Of a DNA stretch of 64,000 nt, positions 49,437-60,611 are shown piece by piece. A model generated the notes under the pieces. That model was given only the letters and a program-made list of their open reading frames with translations, was not told the DNA's origin and did not search any database. Made by a program: the position numbers and the translations under genes. The DNA comes from Lutjanus erythropterus (lineage: Eukaryota; Chordata; Actinopteri; Lutjaniformes; Lutjanidae), in contig CM034601.1 of assembly GCA_020091685.1 (NCBI GenBank), positions 10,418,419 to 10,482,418 on the forward strand, written 5' to 3'. Each line of letters opens with the position of its first letter. Positions within the stretch are counted from its first letter, which is position 1.

Positions 49437-49872
49437 CTAGCTGCAGTACAAGTCATAAACCCAGCCCTCTTTTTTTTTTAATAGACAGGACATGGACCAA
49501 AACATCAAATCATTTTAGGTGGGTCTTATCACACTGATGTTTGTTCAAGTGCTCATTTTTCAGATAAGTCTGGCTTTAATTATCCCCACCAGGCGTAAGA
49601 TCTGCGTATCTTTAGGGACAAAAAACATCTGGTTAAGGGTTGGAAAATCATGGTTTAAATTAAAATCATTGTTGCAAGATCTGTTGTGGGCCTAGGTTTG
49701 CTTTTAAACACGACCCTAGAAAAGATAGGGTGTGTATTTACACCCATGTGAGAGTATTCACCCAGCAGCTCTTCTACTATTTGCACCCAGCCCCTAGTTT
49801 AGCCATAAAGAATGACAAAGTCACCGTAGAGCAGAGGTTGTGGTGGATGAAAGAGTTAGACAGCAGTTTATA

Positions 49873-49957
49873 GGGCGCCCTGGTAGCTCAGTTGGTAAAG
49901 TCTGCACCCCGTGTACTGAAGCTACAGCCATCCTCTAAAATAAAGGCATAAAAAAAT
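49873..49957 (+). mobile_element. tRNA-derived SINE, internally deleted
   Basis: GGGCGCCCTGGTAGCTCAGT then TGGTAAAG contains an RNA polymerase III A-box-like word (TAGCTCAGTTGG) as in the tRNA head of common percomorph SINEs. The tail reads AATAAAGGCATAAAAAAAT. The B-box and most of the body are missing. Confidence 0.75.
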
Positions 49958-50045
49958 ACAATAAAGCCCAACAACACCTTGAGAGGTTAGTTTTAGCCAA
50001 CTAAACTACTTGTTCATGATTAGGAAAAGATCATAGTTTGTCTTG

Positions 50046-50310
50046 TACTGAGTGCAAATGGTGTTGTTTGCTACAGACATCTGGGTGCTTGTCTCTGCAA
50101 ATCTGTATGTACACACCTGGGTGTAAATAGTTACACTTACTACATCCAAGGTGCAATTAGCATTGTTGCATAAAAAAATCTAGGCGCTTGTCTCTGCCAT
50201 GTAAAGCTATATACACCCAAGTGTAAATAATCACATTGGCTAATCCATCCTTTGTGCAAATAGTATTGCTGGTTGATGACACCTGGGTGCAAATAGCATC
50301 TGCCAAAAAT
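50046..50310. repeat. Divergent tandem repeat, unit about 101 bp, about 2.5 copies
   Basis: The order GTGCAAATGGTGTTGTTTGC, TGGGTGCTTGTCTCTGC, ACACCTGGGTGTAAATAGT is repeated from 50150 as GTGCAATTAGCATTGTTGC, AGGCGCTTGTCTCTGCC, ACACCCAAGTGTAAATAAT, and then partly from 50253. Related words also lie near 49735-49800. Confidence 0.75.
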
Positions 50311-50351
50311 AATATCACTTCAAAGTGACATGTTTTCCACCGAGTCTGAGT

Positions 50352-50364
50352 GTTGCTTGGCAAC
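50352..50364. promoter_or_regulatory. RFX X-box-like palindrome
   Basis: GTTGCTTGGCAAC, one mismatch from the perfect palindrome found at 36597 and 41210. Confidence 0.35.
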
Positions 50365-50624
50365 CATTCTACTAAATGTTACTGAAGACCTACAAAGCTT
50401 GGCAAAATGACTGTTTGTCATACGCTAAATAATTTATTGCCCTCTTCGTTGCTGTGTTTATTTTATGAAACCTCGCCGAGTAGCAAACTGATACACGTCA
50501 TGCCTAACAACACCCTTTGCAGTTCTAAAATCACTGTAAATCATTAACAGTGATAGAGGAAGTAACTAATGAAAAAGGACCCAAGTTTTAGAGAAATAAA
50601 GGTCAGCATGACATCAGCAAACTC

Positions 50625-50692
50625 TTTTTCACCCTGGTGCAGTGACTCTGTGGCTCACAAGAGGAACTCACCCCACAGTTTGAGAACCACTG
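50625..50692 (-). mobile_element. hAT-type transposon end
   Basis: Read on the minus strand the sequence begins CAGTGGTTCTCAAACTGTGG, the typical terminal repeat of hAT MITEs. The other terminus was not found, so the copy is truncated or its end is eroded. Confidence 0.65.
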
Positions 50693-53600
50693 CTATTTGA
50701 TCTAACAAGCAGAAACAAAGCCACAGGTGTTTCAGCAGAGGCATGTGTGGGCAAGTTACACAATGAACCGGCTGCAGGATTTAGCTGTTTATTTGCACAT
50801 ATAATAAAACAAAAGAGATGAAACATACAATATCGTAGGAAAAATGCACAAGAGAGATGGAAAAAAAAATCTCTGAGGGGTTGTAAAAGAAACACACCTA
50901 AAATTTAAATTAAGCACCACTACACCACACACAAGTATTTAAAAAAAATTAAAAATTGAATACAGTTTCCGCAGAAAATGCTGCCAATAAACAGAAATAA
51001 CAGGAAGAAATAAATGAATAAAAACATGGATTACAATATATTTGGACTGCATTCATACAATATAATCATACCTCATTTAAACAGTAGTGCACCCCCTCAG
51101 AAAGAGTTGTAGATCTTTAAAAAGAAAAAAATTGTAAATGAAGATTGACCGCAAAGTGAAGCAGATAAACTTCCATATGACTGGACCTCTGTACCCAGTT
51201 GAAAACTGGCCAGACCGACTACATCAACAGATCTGATTACCGTGTTACAAAGAAATTTGAAAGGAAGTGGGAAGTGAATTATTAAAAAAACACTAAAACA
51301 CAATGGTACCTATCTGAAGCTGCAGGGTTTGAAAATAATAGGGCAGTCTGAGCGTTCCAGCTGGAGTTGGTGATCATTCTCACAAAATTTCTTTGCAATA
51401 AAAAGACGGTTTCATATGTGAGCAGCTCATTCTATATTACCATAAGATATGAAAGAGCAAATCATATCAGTTGAGGATGATTTCACTTTGTCATTTTTAG
51501 TCTATATTTATTTAAAAATAGATCTGAATGCTTTTTTTTTTTTCTTTTTTGAAAAAGCATCAGGAATTAAAGTGGGCTCCCCCCACAAAAAAAAACCCAA
51601 AACAGACACATCTTCTGTTTCATTTCACATTTAATTCAGATCTGCAGGAACCTTTAGACTGTAGCTAAACACACAGAATCTCTGCATTATATTTACTGAA
51701 GTTAAAAATAATCTTCACCGTGCAGTAAAGCAGCTGTTGGGGGAGTTACTGCTGCTGCTGCTGCGGTTCAAATTTCTCCTGAAGGGTTAACCAAAGTAAA
51801 AGTGAAACTACAAACTGATCTGGCACACTAGCCAGCCGATGGCTTCTTTGTTCAGTTTATCCAACGGTTAACACATCTTATTTAGTTATTTCATTTCTCA
51901 GAAGATAACCTCCATATGGATTATAATGATCGCTGCATAATTTGAGGTAAGGTTTCTTCTTTTTCTCCTCCTCTATCCGGTGTGGGCTTTAATTTACTTA
52001 ATCCTGGGCGGAGATGGTCATGGTGTTTCATGAAGAAAAAGTCCTCATGAACAGTTATTTTAAAGGAAATACAACTCGTTATTGATCTACAATCATGTCT
52101 TAAGGGGACGTCAGTCCGTAGATTTACAGGTTATGTTCATTTATTCAGCTTTTCTGTATTCTGAGAGCAAATTGAATGTGAAAGTGACTGTGCGGAAACC
52201 ACGATAAAAATACCAGCAATAGATACTTATCTCTTCTCTAACTCTTATATTTCTTATACTTCTTTAACGTCCTGTTCATTAATGCCAATTTGTGTATTTT
52301 AATATAACGTTTATTTTGGCGTGCGCATTTTGTTTTAACCGCACATTTATTGCTGTTTAAAAACAAACACCAGTTCCTTGTTTCACACATTTTTATAGTT
52401 TTTAAGATCTGAATGATGACACACGTCTTCATTGTTGAGCTATAAATACTCATAAATCGACCGACTAGTTGTTTTATAGGCACTAACTGAACAGATTTCG
52501 TGCTCTGGTGAAAAATCAAAACCTTTGTTGATGATGAAACAATCCACATTTTAAAAAAAACAAAAACATTATAGCTTTATAGTGCTTTATTAATTGGATG
52601 TTAATCTATATAAAATCAATTCACACGGCCGAATTTGTGATACAAAACTAAAAAACATCAATCAATCGTCTGCTGACATGTTTTAAATGGCTGCGGGCCA
52701 AAATAGACGCTGTGTCAGATAACAGCCGCTAGATGTCGCCAAACGCGTCTGTGCAACATGATCCTAAAGAGGCGACTTAAAAAAAAATATCTTACATTCA
52801 TAAGACAAACTGTTTGTCTGCTCCTGTTAGAGGTCTAAGGTGTAATGTACTGCAGAACAATTACAGTTGTGATTTTCTACTTTTTTTCTATATTGTATTG
52901 ATTTTCTCAGGCGCATTTATCTAAGTACATTTAAAGATGCTTGTACTTTACTTGAATATTTCCATTTAAGGTCTTATACCGCTACACTTGAGAAGGGATT
53001 ATTGTATTCATTGGGGATTTTTTTTAATACTTTATTTTTTTTCCAAGACTAATTTTATATATGTGTCTGAGCTGCTTTCAAATTTACAATTCATAATACT
53101 GAACGTTTTTTGATCAAGATTATATATTAGGAAACACACAAACACAAGTAAAAACAACAACAGCAAAAGAGGAAAAGGGGGAAAAAAATTAAATACATTC
53201 ACATTTATTCATCTATACATTTGCCCATACATACACACATATACATATACATATACTGGGTGTAAGTGTTAATTACAGAGTGTATATATTTCCTTTTTTC
53301 AAACACATCTTCTATATTTCTCACTTTGAGAGACACTTTATTGTACTTCTTGAACTATATTTTTTCCAATTTATTAAATCTGGAGCTGTGTTTTTTTTAA
53401 CCCTTTATTTGCTTCAGTGTTGTGATTCTGAGGAAATGTTGTATTTATTTGATTTCACTCTTCAGATTTAGAGTTGACAGTGAAAGTAACACAATAAATC
53501 TGATGATTAAGCTCATGAAATACAACTCTTTGTTAAAGATGAGACCAGTGGTATTTACTCGAGTAAAGTTTTCATTTTCAATTTTAAGTTTAAGTTTCGT

Positions 53601-53789
53601 TATTCTACAAATGGCTCCGTCAGACCGAAACATGTCAAATTAGGCAAAATTCCTGGCACTTCTAGACTACAGATTAATACACTCTCAATTGGTCAAATTC
53701 TTTATGGCAATTAATTGATTAATGATTAGTCATTAACAACCGTAATTTGGAAGAGCTATACCTTTAAATAATAGGACTTCTGTCTGAAC
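50693..53789. other. Intergenic, no gene found
   Basis: A/T-rich DNA with a fragment of the AAGTA-word repeat at about 52910-52992 and long A/T runs near 53020 and 53170. A CTG run at 51750-51761 and a donor-like GAGGTAAGG at about 51945 stand alone, without a matching exon. Confidence 0.65.
52910..52992. mobile_element. MITE fragment, AAGTAC family
   Basis: ATCTAAGTACATTTAAAGAT, GCTTGTACTTTACTTGAATA and TTTCCATTT match the internal order of the percomorph AAGTAC repeat. Confidence 0.55.
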
Positions 53790-54780
53790 ACCAGTGATGG
53801 AAAATAAGTGCATTTATTCAAGAACTGGACTTAAGTACAGTTCTGGCTACATTATACTTATATTCCACCGCAATTCAGAGACAAATATTGTACTTTTTAA
53901 TACTAGATTTATTTAATAACTTTGATAACTTTAGGTTCTGTTGCAGCTGTAATGATACAAAAGATAATCAACAAATAAATTCTGATATATATTGTCACAG
54001 GTTAAGATAAAACTTTGCTGATCTTCTGGGGTGAATTCAGAAGCTACCAGCATGATATAAAGTAATTAAAATGAGTCAGCTGCAGCATTAAAGTGATGGA
54101 CACGTTAATGAATCAATAATCTGATGGAGTGGACGTCTCGCAGACTGGACAAAATGTTTAATTGTTTCATTTCACAGTACAGTCGTAGTGAGCGGTCACT
54201 TTATTCCTTGACGTTCTAATCTAATCTAATCAAAACACACATTTTCAAACCATAATTCTTATTTATCTTTGATTTAGAAAGGCTACAGAGAAGACATGTT
54301 ATGGTTGAGACACATCTGAAGCAATATTATTTAATGAATTTATGAAAAGGTTTACCAGAGCTTGACTAATATTTTCTCCTTTCTTAAACCAGGAAGTGAG
54401 ACAGGAGGTATACCTAAACTTCTTAATGCCTGATTAAACCACGTTTTTGTAAAAATCTGACGGAGTTGTCGGAAATCTGGGACACAACTTTAAAGGGTCA
54501 GCATTTTCATTTAAAAAACAAAAAAATCGGAAATGGAAGCATTTTGAAAATTATTTATTTATTTAAAAAAAAAAAAAAAAGAACAAAAGAATAAATTTTC
54601 ACACCAAAATTTGAATTATATTGTTGCTAGTAATAATTGTGGGTTTTATTTTTCTTTTGTTTGTTTGTTTGACACAATATGTCCCAATTCTCTCTAATGA
54701 GCACTTTTACTTTTGGTACTTTAAGTATATTTTGATGCAAATACTTTTGTACTTTTTTTTTTTTCTGACTGATACTGGAC
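53790..54780. mobile_element. MITE, AAGTAC family, long but interrupted copy
   Basis: The left part starts ACACCAGTGATGGAAAATAA, then GGACTTAAGTACAGTTCTGG and AGACAAATATTGTACTTTTT. The right part reads GAGCACTTTTACTTTTGGTA, CTTTAAGTATATTTTGATGC and AATACTTTTGTACTT. The centre (about 54230-54690) is not recognised and may hold another insertion. Confidence 0.6.
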
Positions 54781-54844
54781 TCTGGACCAACAACGTTAGT
54801 GATATTAGGGAGTAAAACAATTCAAAATATATATATTGAAAAGA

Positions 54845-54868
54845 TAAATAAATAAATAAATAAATAAA

Positions 54869-54915
<47 letters not shown>
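54845..54915. repeat. Compound (AAAT)n(AC)n microsatellite
   Basis: About six AAAT units to 54869, then about 23 AC units. Confidence 0.97.
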
Positions 54916-54917
<2 letters not shown>

Positions 54918-55023
54918 GATATATTACAGTTCAACAAGATTAACAAAAACAAAAAAGATTAACAAAATTCCAAAATTATATATTAAAAAGTATCTACTAT
55001 ATTCACTGGTATTTTTAATTATT

Positions 55024-55034
55024 ATGTGTGTGTG

Positions 55035-55089
<55 letters not shown>

Positions 55090-55210
55090 AGGGAGAGAGA
55101 GACCTAACCAAGATAGAGCTAAATATCTGATCATTCTTAATGTTTACTGGTGTTTTTAGGTGTTGTGTGATGGTAAATACCTAGACTTTTATTGTGAAAC
55201 AGGTAAGATA
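55024..55210. repeat. Dispersed repeat with (TG)(GA) head, copy 1
   Basis: A TG run and about 33 GA units are followed by GACCTAACCAAGATAGAGCT, TATCTGATCATTCTTAATG and AGGTGTTGTGTGATGGTAAA. The part after the GA run is shared with 57557-57665. Confidence 0.75.
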
Positions 55211-55796
55211 AAATTATATCAATTATGTTCACTGGTATTTTTGACAATGATGAAAATGACAAATCCAGACCACAAATAGAGGAAATGTATGTACACCTGA
55301 ATTAAGAAGATAATCAAATGTATAATAGGATAAGATGATATTCCTTAATTTGTCCAACAACAGGGAAATTTTCAGTGTTAAAGTCGCAAAGTCGACCGCA
55401 AAAATATAAAGAAGCAGCAATAAAATTATAGAAATATTTTAAAAAAAAAGCACAAGTGAAAGTCTAAAAAATGCTGCCTATAAAGCTAACAAATAAAAAC
55501 AATCACCACTTATATGACAATACTGATATGAGCCAATATAGCTGTGATAGGCCAGTATTGGGTCAATAATATTGGTTGATCGATAATCAGTCAGGCTTGA
55601 TTATTGTTGATACCATTTAACTGAGTCAGATTTTTTTAAATGTATTTATATGTATTTTATGTATGTATATATTATGTATTTATTTATTATACCATGGCTT
55701 TGTGAAAAGTATTTAAGTGCTTTTTGTCCCATCTATACTTTGACCAAGCTAAACTGAAGTGGGTGTCAATATTAAAACATCAGTTTTCATAAATGG

Positions 55797-55861
55797 CCAC
55801 CAGGTGTCACCATTGGTTTAGATTTAGATCAACACTGTGTCATAAATGACCAGTAGATGGC
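55797..55861 (+). promoter_or_regulatory. Two CTCF core-like motifs in tandem
   Basis: CCACCAGGTGTC (one mismatch) at 55797-55808 and CCAGTAGATGGC (full core match) at 55850-55861 face the same way, and each follows CATAAATG. The pair may come from a short local duplication. Confidence 0.5.
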
Positions 55862-56580
55862 AGTAAAGCCTTTAATATAACCAAGATAATCTTGACCTGC
55901 TTATCTTCAGTTTACAGTCAGTTAATGGCATGTGAAAAAGGAAGTATCGTGGTTTCATTGTTAATGACTCACCAGGGCGGCTGCGTTCCTTGTTTTTTAT
56001 TTACTCATCTTGAAACTTAACTTGCCCTCTCACACACATTGTTTGAATTTGCATGTGCTCAACTGTGTGTGGAGGAGAGCAGAGCGAAGCCAAAGGGCTA
56101 TTGTCACCTCATAGCATTAATTTCACTCACGGTCGTCCTGCAGGGCTGTTGAATAAGAGTCCTACAGTAAAAACAGGAAATGAGTAGTCCAAACGGGGGG
56201 CAGATGATCTACTTTGAACTCAATCAGTCATGAGCGCCTTTACATAACAGCCTTTGTGCTGCACAAGCATGTATGTGACACAGGATATCACAAACTGACT
56301 TCCTCATACCATCACCTGCCAAAACATTTGACACACAAAAAGAGATCAAAGATCACTTATAGATATTTCTGTGGCATTAAAAGTCTCAACGCCAGTACGA
56401 TGGATGATCGCGACATGCAAATGCTTGAGCCTTCGGTATTCCTTTGTATCACTTCCACGGAATCTGTTTTGCCGTTGAATGCCTCCATTATCAGACATCT
56501 GGGCATAAGCAGAGGAGACAAACACTCAGTGTTTTGACACAGTCGTTGAGTATCAAGTCATCACAAGCAAGTAAAAGCCT

Positions 56581-56820
56581 AAAGGGACAGTTCATCCTAA
56601 AATACATGTTTTTCCTCTGTCCTGTTGTGCTGTTTATCCACCTAGATTGTTTTGGTGTGAGTTGCCGAGTTTTGGAGATATCAATAGAGGCAGACAGAGA
56701 TGTTTGACTCCTCTTGAATATAATGGAACTAGATGGCGCTCAGTTTGCGAGCGGTTTCATGTAGGAACTTCTGTCTGTCTTCCGAACTGTATCACCGCGC
56801 AGAAGAAAGCATGCATCTAA
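56581..56820. mobile_element. MITE fragment, GGGACAGTTCA family
   Basis: It starts aaagggacagttcatccta and continues TTTTGGTGTGAGTTGCCGAG, TTTTGGAGATATCAA, ATATAATGGAACTAGATGGC and GGTTTCATGTAGGAACTTCT. The mirrored right half is absent. Confidence 0.75.
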
Positions 56821-57529
56821 CCATGAACGAGAAGTTGCAGCGTATTAAACTGGGCTGGTTTTCAGGGACAAAGACAAGTGAGGAAGTGGGTTAGCTTTCT
56901 GAGTAGCAGGCTAGCAAGCATCATGTCCTTCAGAACAGGCTTGGCCTGCGCTGGTCTTTGCTCTCGTGAGTTGAGTTCTGTCTTGTTTCTTCTTCCTCTT
57001 CTTTCCTTCTTAAAATAAATTCATAATTCACTGTTTCAAATGTGAAGACGTTCACAGACAGGCTGTATTCCTCTCACTTCTCCTCCAGCTCAGTGGGTGT
57101 GTACTGCACCGCTGAACAAGATTGCGTGCAGTGCATTAAATTAGCTAAATAAAATGACAAAAATTGCTCTCAAAAACCATCGCAGATTGCCGATACATTC
57201 GGACAATCGCCCAACACTTTGAGATTTACCCATGAAGCTGCACCACGCTTTCTTAGCACAGAAAAACGGATGTGATTTTTTTTGTCCTTTTGAACCCTGT
57301 GACGTTGCAGTGGCTGTGGTTCATGTTTGTCTGCAGTGCTAATGTATGTATGAGTCCTATTAAAGTAGTTAACTTAGACTCACACCATGAAGCCAGTAGG
57401 GTCACGGCTTGTTCACTGTCTGATTCCCAGAGCTGTACAAGTAAGAAACCCCTAATTGTCCGCTGGCGCAAGAGCTCGAAATGAGTGGCATTCCCCTTGA
57501 AGTACCAAAACAAACTGGCCTATTTTTTT

Positions 57530-57665
57530 TTGTGTGTGTGTGAGAGAGAGAGAGAGATGCCTGACCACGATAGAGATTATTATCTGATTATTCTCCATTC
57601 TGGTATTTTAGGTGTTGTGTGATGGTAAATACCAAGACTTTTACTGTGAAAGAGGCAAGACCTGT
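57530..57665. repeat. Dispersed repeat with (TG)(GA) head, copy 2
   Basis: Short TG and GA runs are followed by GATAGAGATTATTATCTGAT, GGTATTTTAGGTGTTGTGTG and ATGGTAAATACCAAGACTTT, paralleling 55024-55210 in order and orientation. Confidence 0.75.
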
Positions 57666-58261
57666 GCATAAACACAACGCACATTTCACATGACTTGTTA
57701 AGTTTTATAGGACAGTCTCCCAGGGCTCAGCATGTTGTGATGTCTTAAAAGCAGCAAAACATGATTAAAATCCTGAATAATCCAGTAAATGAGTGAATGC
57801 TGCCCCTTGAGTAAACAATATAATCATAGTAATTTAGTAAATGAATATGTTTTTCTGTGATTGACAACTTATCTAACATGTCTAATCTGTTGTGATGTTG
57901 TGAACTCCACCCATCTGGCAAGCCGAGGAATCTAAAACAAACAACATTTGCAAGATTTTATCCAAATTTGACTGTCATCTGTCAGCTGCTGTGCAGTAAC
58001 GTCACTCACAAAACAGGCACTTCATTAACTTGAAACCAGCTGATTCAGTTCTCTGAAGAAAAACCATAAACACAACAACAACACTTTCAGGTGACTTATT
58101 GTAAATGCCATGGTTGCAGTAACTTCTTACAATGCTGCTACTGTAGAGATCAGTGCAGCTGGCCCAGGATGAAATGCTCACAGGGAGGGGTAACCTCAGA
58201 GTTGGATTTCCCAACTCGAGGCGGGTTTCTTAGAAATGCCTGGTCGTTCTCTGCGAGCAGC

Positions 58262-58273
58262 ACCATCTGCTGG
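58262..58273 (-). promoter_or_regulatory. CTCF core-like motif
   Basis: The minus strand reads CCAGCAGATGGT, one mismatch, followed by GCTG. Confidence 0.4.
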
Positions 58274-59417
58274 TCGCTTGTCGCAAGGCCACGAGCTTGC
58301 AGGCCTTCTTACAAGTCACGTGGTTTCGAGGAAATCGAGCCTTTAGCTTATGGCAGTCTACAGAGTCTCACAGAGAGGCTGTAAGCATCTTGACTCAGCA
58401 GTTGCTGTTTTTTTTTTTTTTTATTGCATCATGTGTGCAGTTTTATTTCTCTTATCTATCGATTGCAGAGTTCAGAATTGTCTGTGAATGGGACCTGCAG
58501 CACATGAGTTGAACTCTTGGCCTTGAAATATCAGTCTGCACACATGAACCCTGTCACACTCACAGGTGGGAGTTTTGGCTGCAGGGTCTCGTGACTTTAA
58601 CATGAGACAATAATGTCACCATAAAGGGGGAATATTTTTAAAGGCACGTGCCTTTATTGGGACTATGTTTAGTGCAACCAAATTTAGACCTAGTCATCCA
58701 GAGTGTAATCATTTTGCGGGAGAGCTAGAAATGGGTCATTTATTGGCTATAAAGCTATTATATTACCACCAGAGGCGAGGCGCCTGAGCAATGGAGGAAA
58801 TGGAGCAGCTCACCAACAGTGGTATTAAGTTGAGGTAACAGAATCCAAAATGTAAAGTTTGCACAAAAATACAGTTAATCTCTGTGGATTACATTGATGC
58901 AGAAGACTGTCTTCTTATTCTCGGGGACACATAAAAACTTGTTAAAATGTACAAACTTCTAATATGTTACATGCTGTTACATATGTTACGACAGAAACAC
59001 TTGACATGCAAAATTATGAGAAGGATCTCTGACACTGACTGCTGTTAAATACTGGTTTGATTAATGGCTTAAAAATGTGTGTATTGATTTACTGGCAGTG
59101 GCGGATCACGCTAATCATCAGCTAATTGCACCTGGCAGTGTAACAGCAGTAGGCAGTAAATGGTTGCCCTTTGTGTGCATTTATCTGTCTCTTAAAGCTA
59201 CTGGAAGGAATTTTAAATTGGTTATGAAACAGCCTCAGTTTATTACTGATGGTAAATTAACGAGACCGTCGGTATAGTTAGACCATACAGCTCTACCGTC
59301 AATATAGTTTTCTCAGTGCCTGTCATCGGGTCTTATTTTCTGTAAAAATCAGATATAACAAGACACAATTGTATTTTTGATGTTATTTTTTGTGGTAAGG
59401 GTTAGGTTAGGGTTCAG

Positions 59418-60235
59418 TGTGAATAATAGTGCAGTAACAGTGGAAGAGCAGCTTTATTGGTCACAATTTAAGTCTCCATTTTTGCAGATTTTCAAGTGTT
59501 GTGGTATTAAATGAAAATTTTCCTGCACCATTAATTCTGCACCCCCCACTTCTACTATAACATGCTGACCGCCATGCATTTTTTTAAATTCTTCTCTGGT
59601 GTGAAACGGTGCTGTAAGTCAAAAGATTTATTGATTTTTTTTCCAACTTGTAGTGAAAACTTGAGGGGAAAAAAATCTGGAAAGTATTGCGTGACAACTC
59701 TAATCAGCAACCTTTCCACTTGCAGCATGCAGGCTGACTAATGTCAAAGCTGATGTAACAAGCCTGTGTTTACGTTTTCCCAGGCAGAGTTCGAGTGTGT
59801 AGTATGTTGGTAAAAACAAGCAGGAGGAGATTTCTACTCGGATCATTTTAATTTCGACGTTACATTTTGTGGCTATTACGGTGGAAGCCTCCAAAATCAA
59901 CAAAATGTGAAAGTTCCTGGCAGTAGTGGCAGAGCAGCTTTACTGTTCATGATTGAAGTCTCTATATTGCAGGAAATGACACTTTAAAGTGTTCATGACA
60001 TGAAAAATGTCCTGTGATACTAATCCTGCACTCCCACTTTTAACTATAATATATTGACCAGCATGCTTTTTTTTTCAATTCTCCATTCTCGTGTGAAATT
60101 GTGCTGTAAGCCCAAAACCTGAAAAAAAAATCTGTAAAGTGTTGCATGCATGACAGCTCCAGTGAGCGACTTCTCCTCATGCAGGAAGCAGGCAGACTGG
60201 TGTCAAAGCTGCATCAGCAGTGTCTTTGTTTGTAA
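59418..60235. repeat. Direct tandem duplication, spacing about 500 bp, diverged
   Basis: Paired words in the same order are GAGCAGCTTTATTGG/GAGCAGCTTTACTGT, CTGCACCCCCCACTTCTACT/CTGCACTCCCACTTTTAACT, TATAACATGCTGACC/TATAATATATTGACC, GTGTGAAACGGTGCTGTAAG/GTGTGAAATTGTGCTGTAAG, and AATGTCAAAGCTGATGTAAC against GGTGTCAAAGCTGCATCAGC. Divergence is high, so the event is old, or both copies come from one repeat family. Confidence 0.75.
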
Positions 60236-60611
60236 GGGGAGAGGGTCAAAACAATAAGGACACACTGGAATTGATAATCACAGGGGAGGGTGAGAGTACA
60301 AAGAGATTCATGAATGCATCCTTTTCTAAAACAGATGAGTAAAAATCTGCGGTATGCTTTTCAACAGGTCTTGCAGCCTGCATGTTTAGTCTCCCCGCTC
60401 TTTGTTTTCTTCCTGTTTGCTGCTTTTGATGTTGTTGCCATGACTTTGTACCATCTCACCTGTGGCCACACCCACAGCAGGTCGCATGGCAGCGCAAAGA
60501 CTTCTCCGCTGACAGGCGATTTCCCGTAAATGAGGGATGTGGTCGCGCACACTGGCTCCCACACAGACACAGTCTGCTTTATCCAATGAAGTTATTTTAA
60601 TGTCAAAAACA

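Larger units (their letters stand above)
45792..49872. other. Intergenic, no gene found
   Basis: It contains a LINE tail at 46245-46320, a foldback MITE at 46617-46918, compound (AAT)n(AAG)n repeats and three CTCF-core-like motifs. No exon could be supported. The ORF near 47546-47794 has no homology I recognise. Confidence 0.65.
54781..60611. other. Intergenic, no gene found
   Basis: It holds microsatellites, a pair of related repeats (55024-55210 and 57530-57665), two plus-strand CTCF-like motifs near 55.8 kb, a unique block at 55930-56160, a MITE piece at 56581 and a tandem duplication at 59418-60235. Open frames at 56214, 57253 and 58091 have no recognisable product. Confidence 0.65.
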
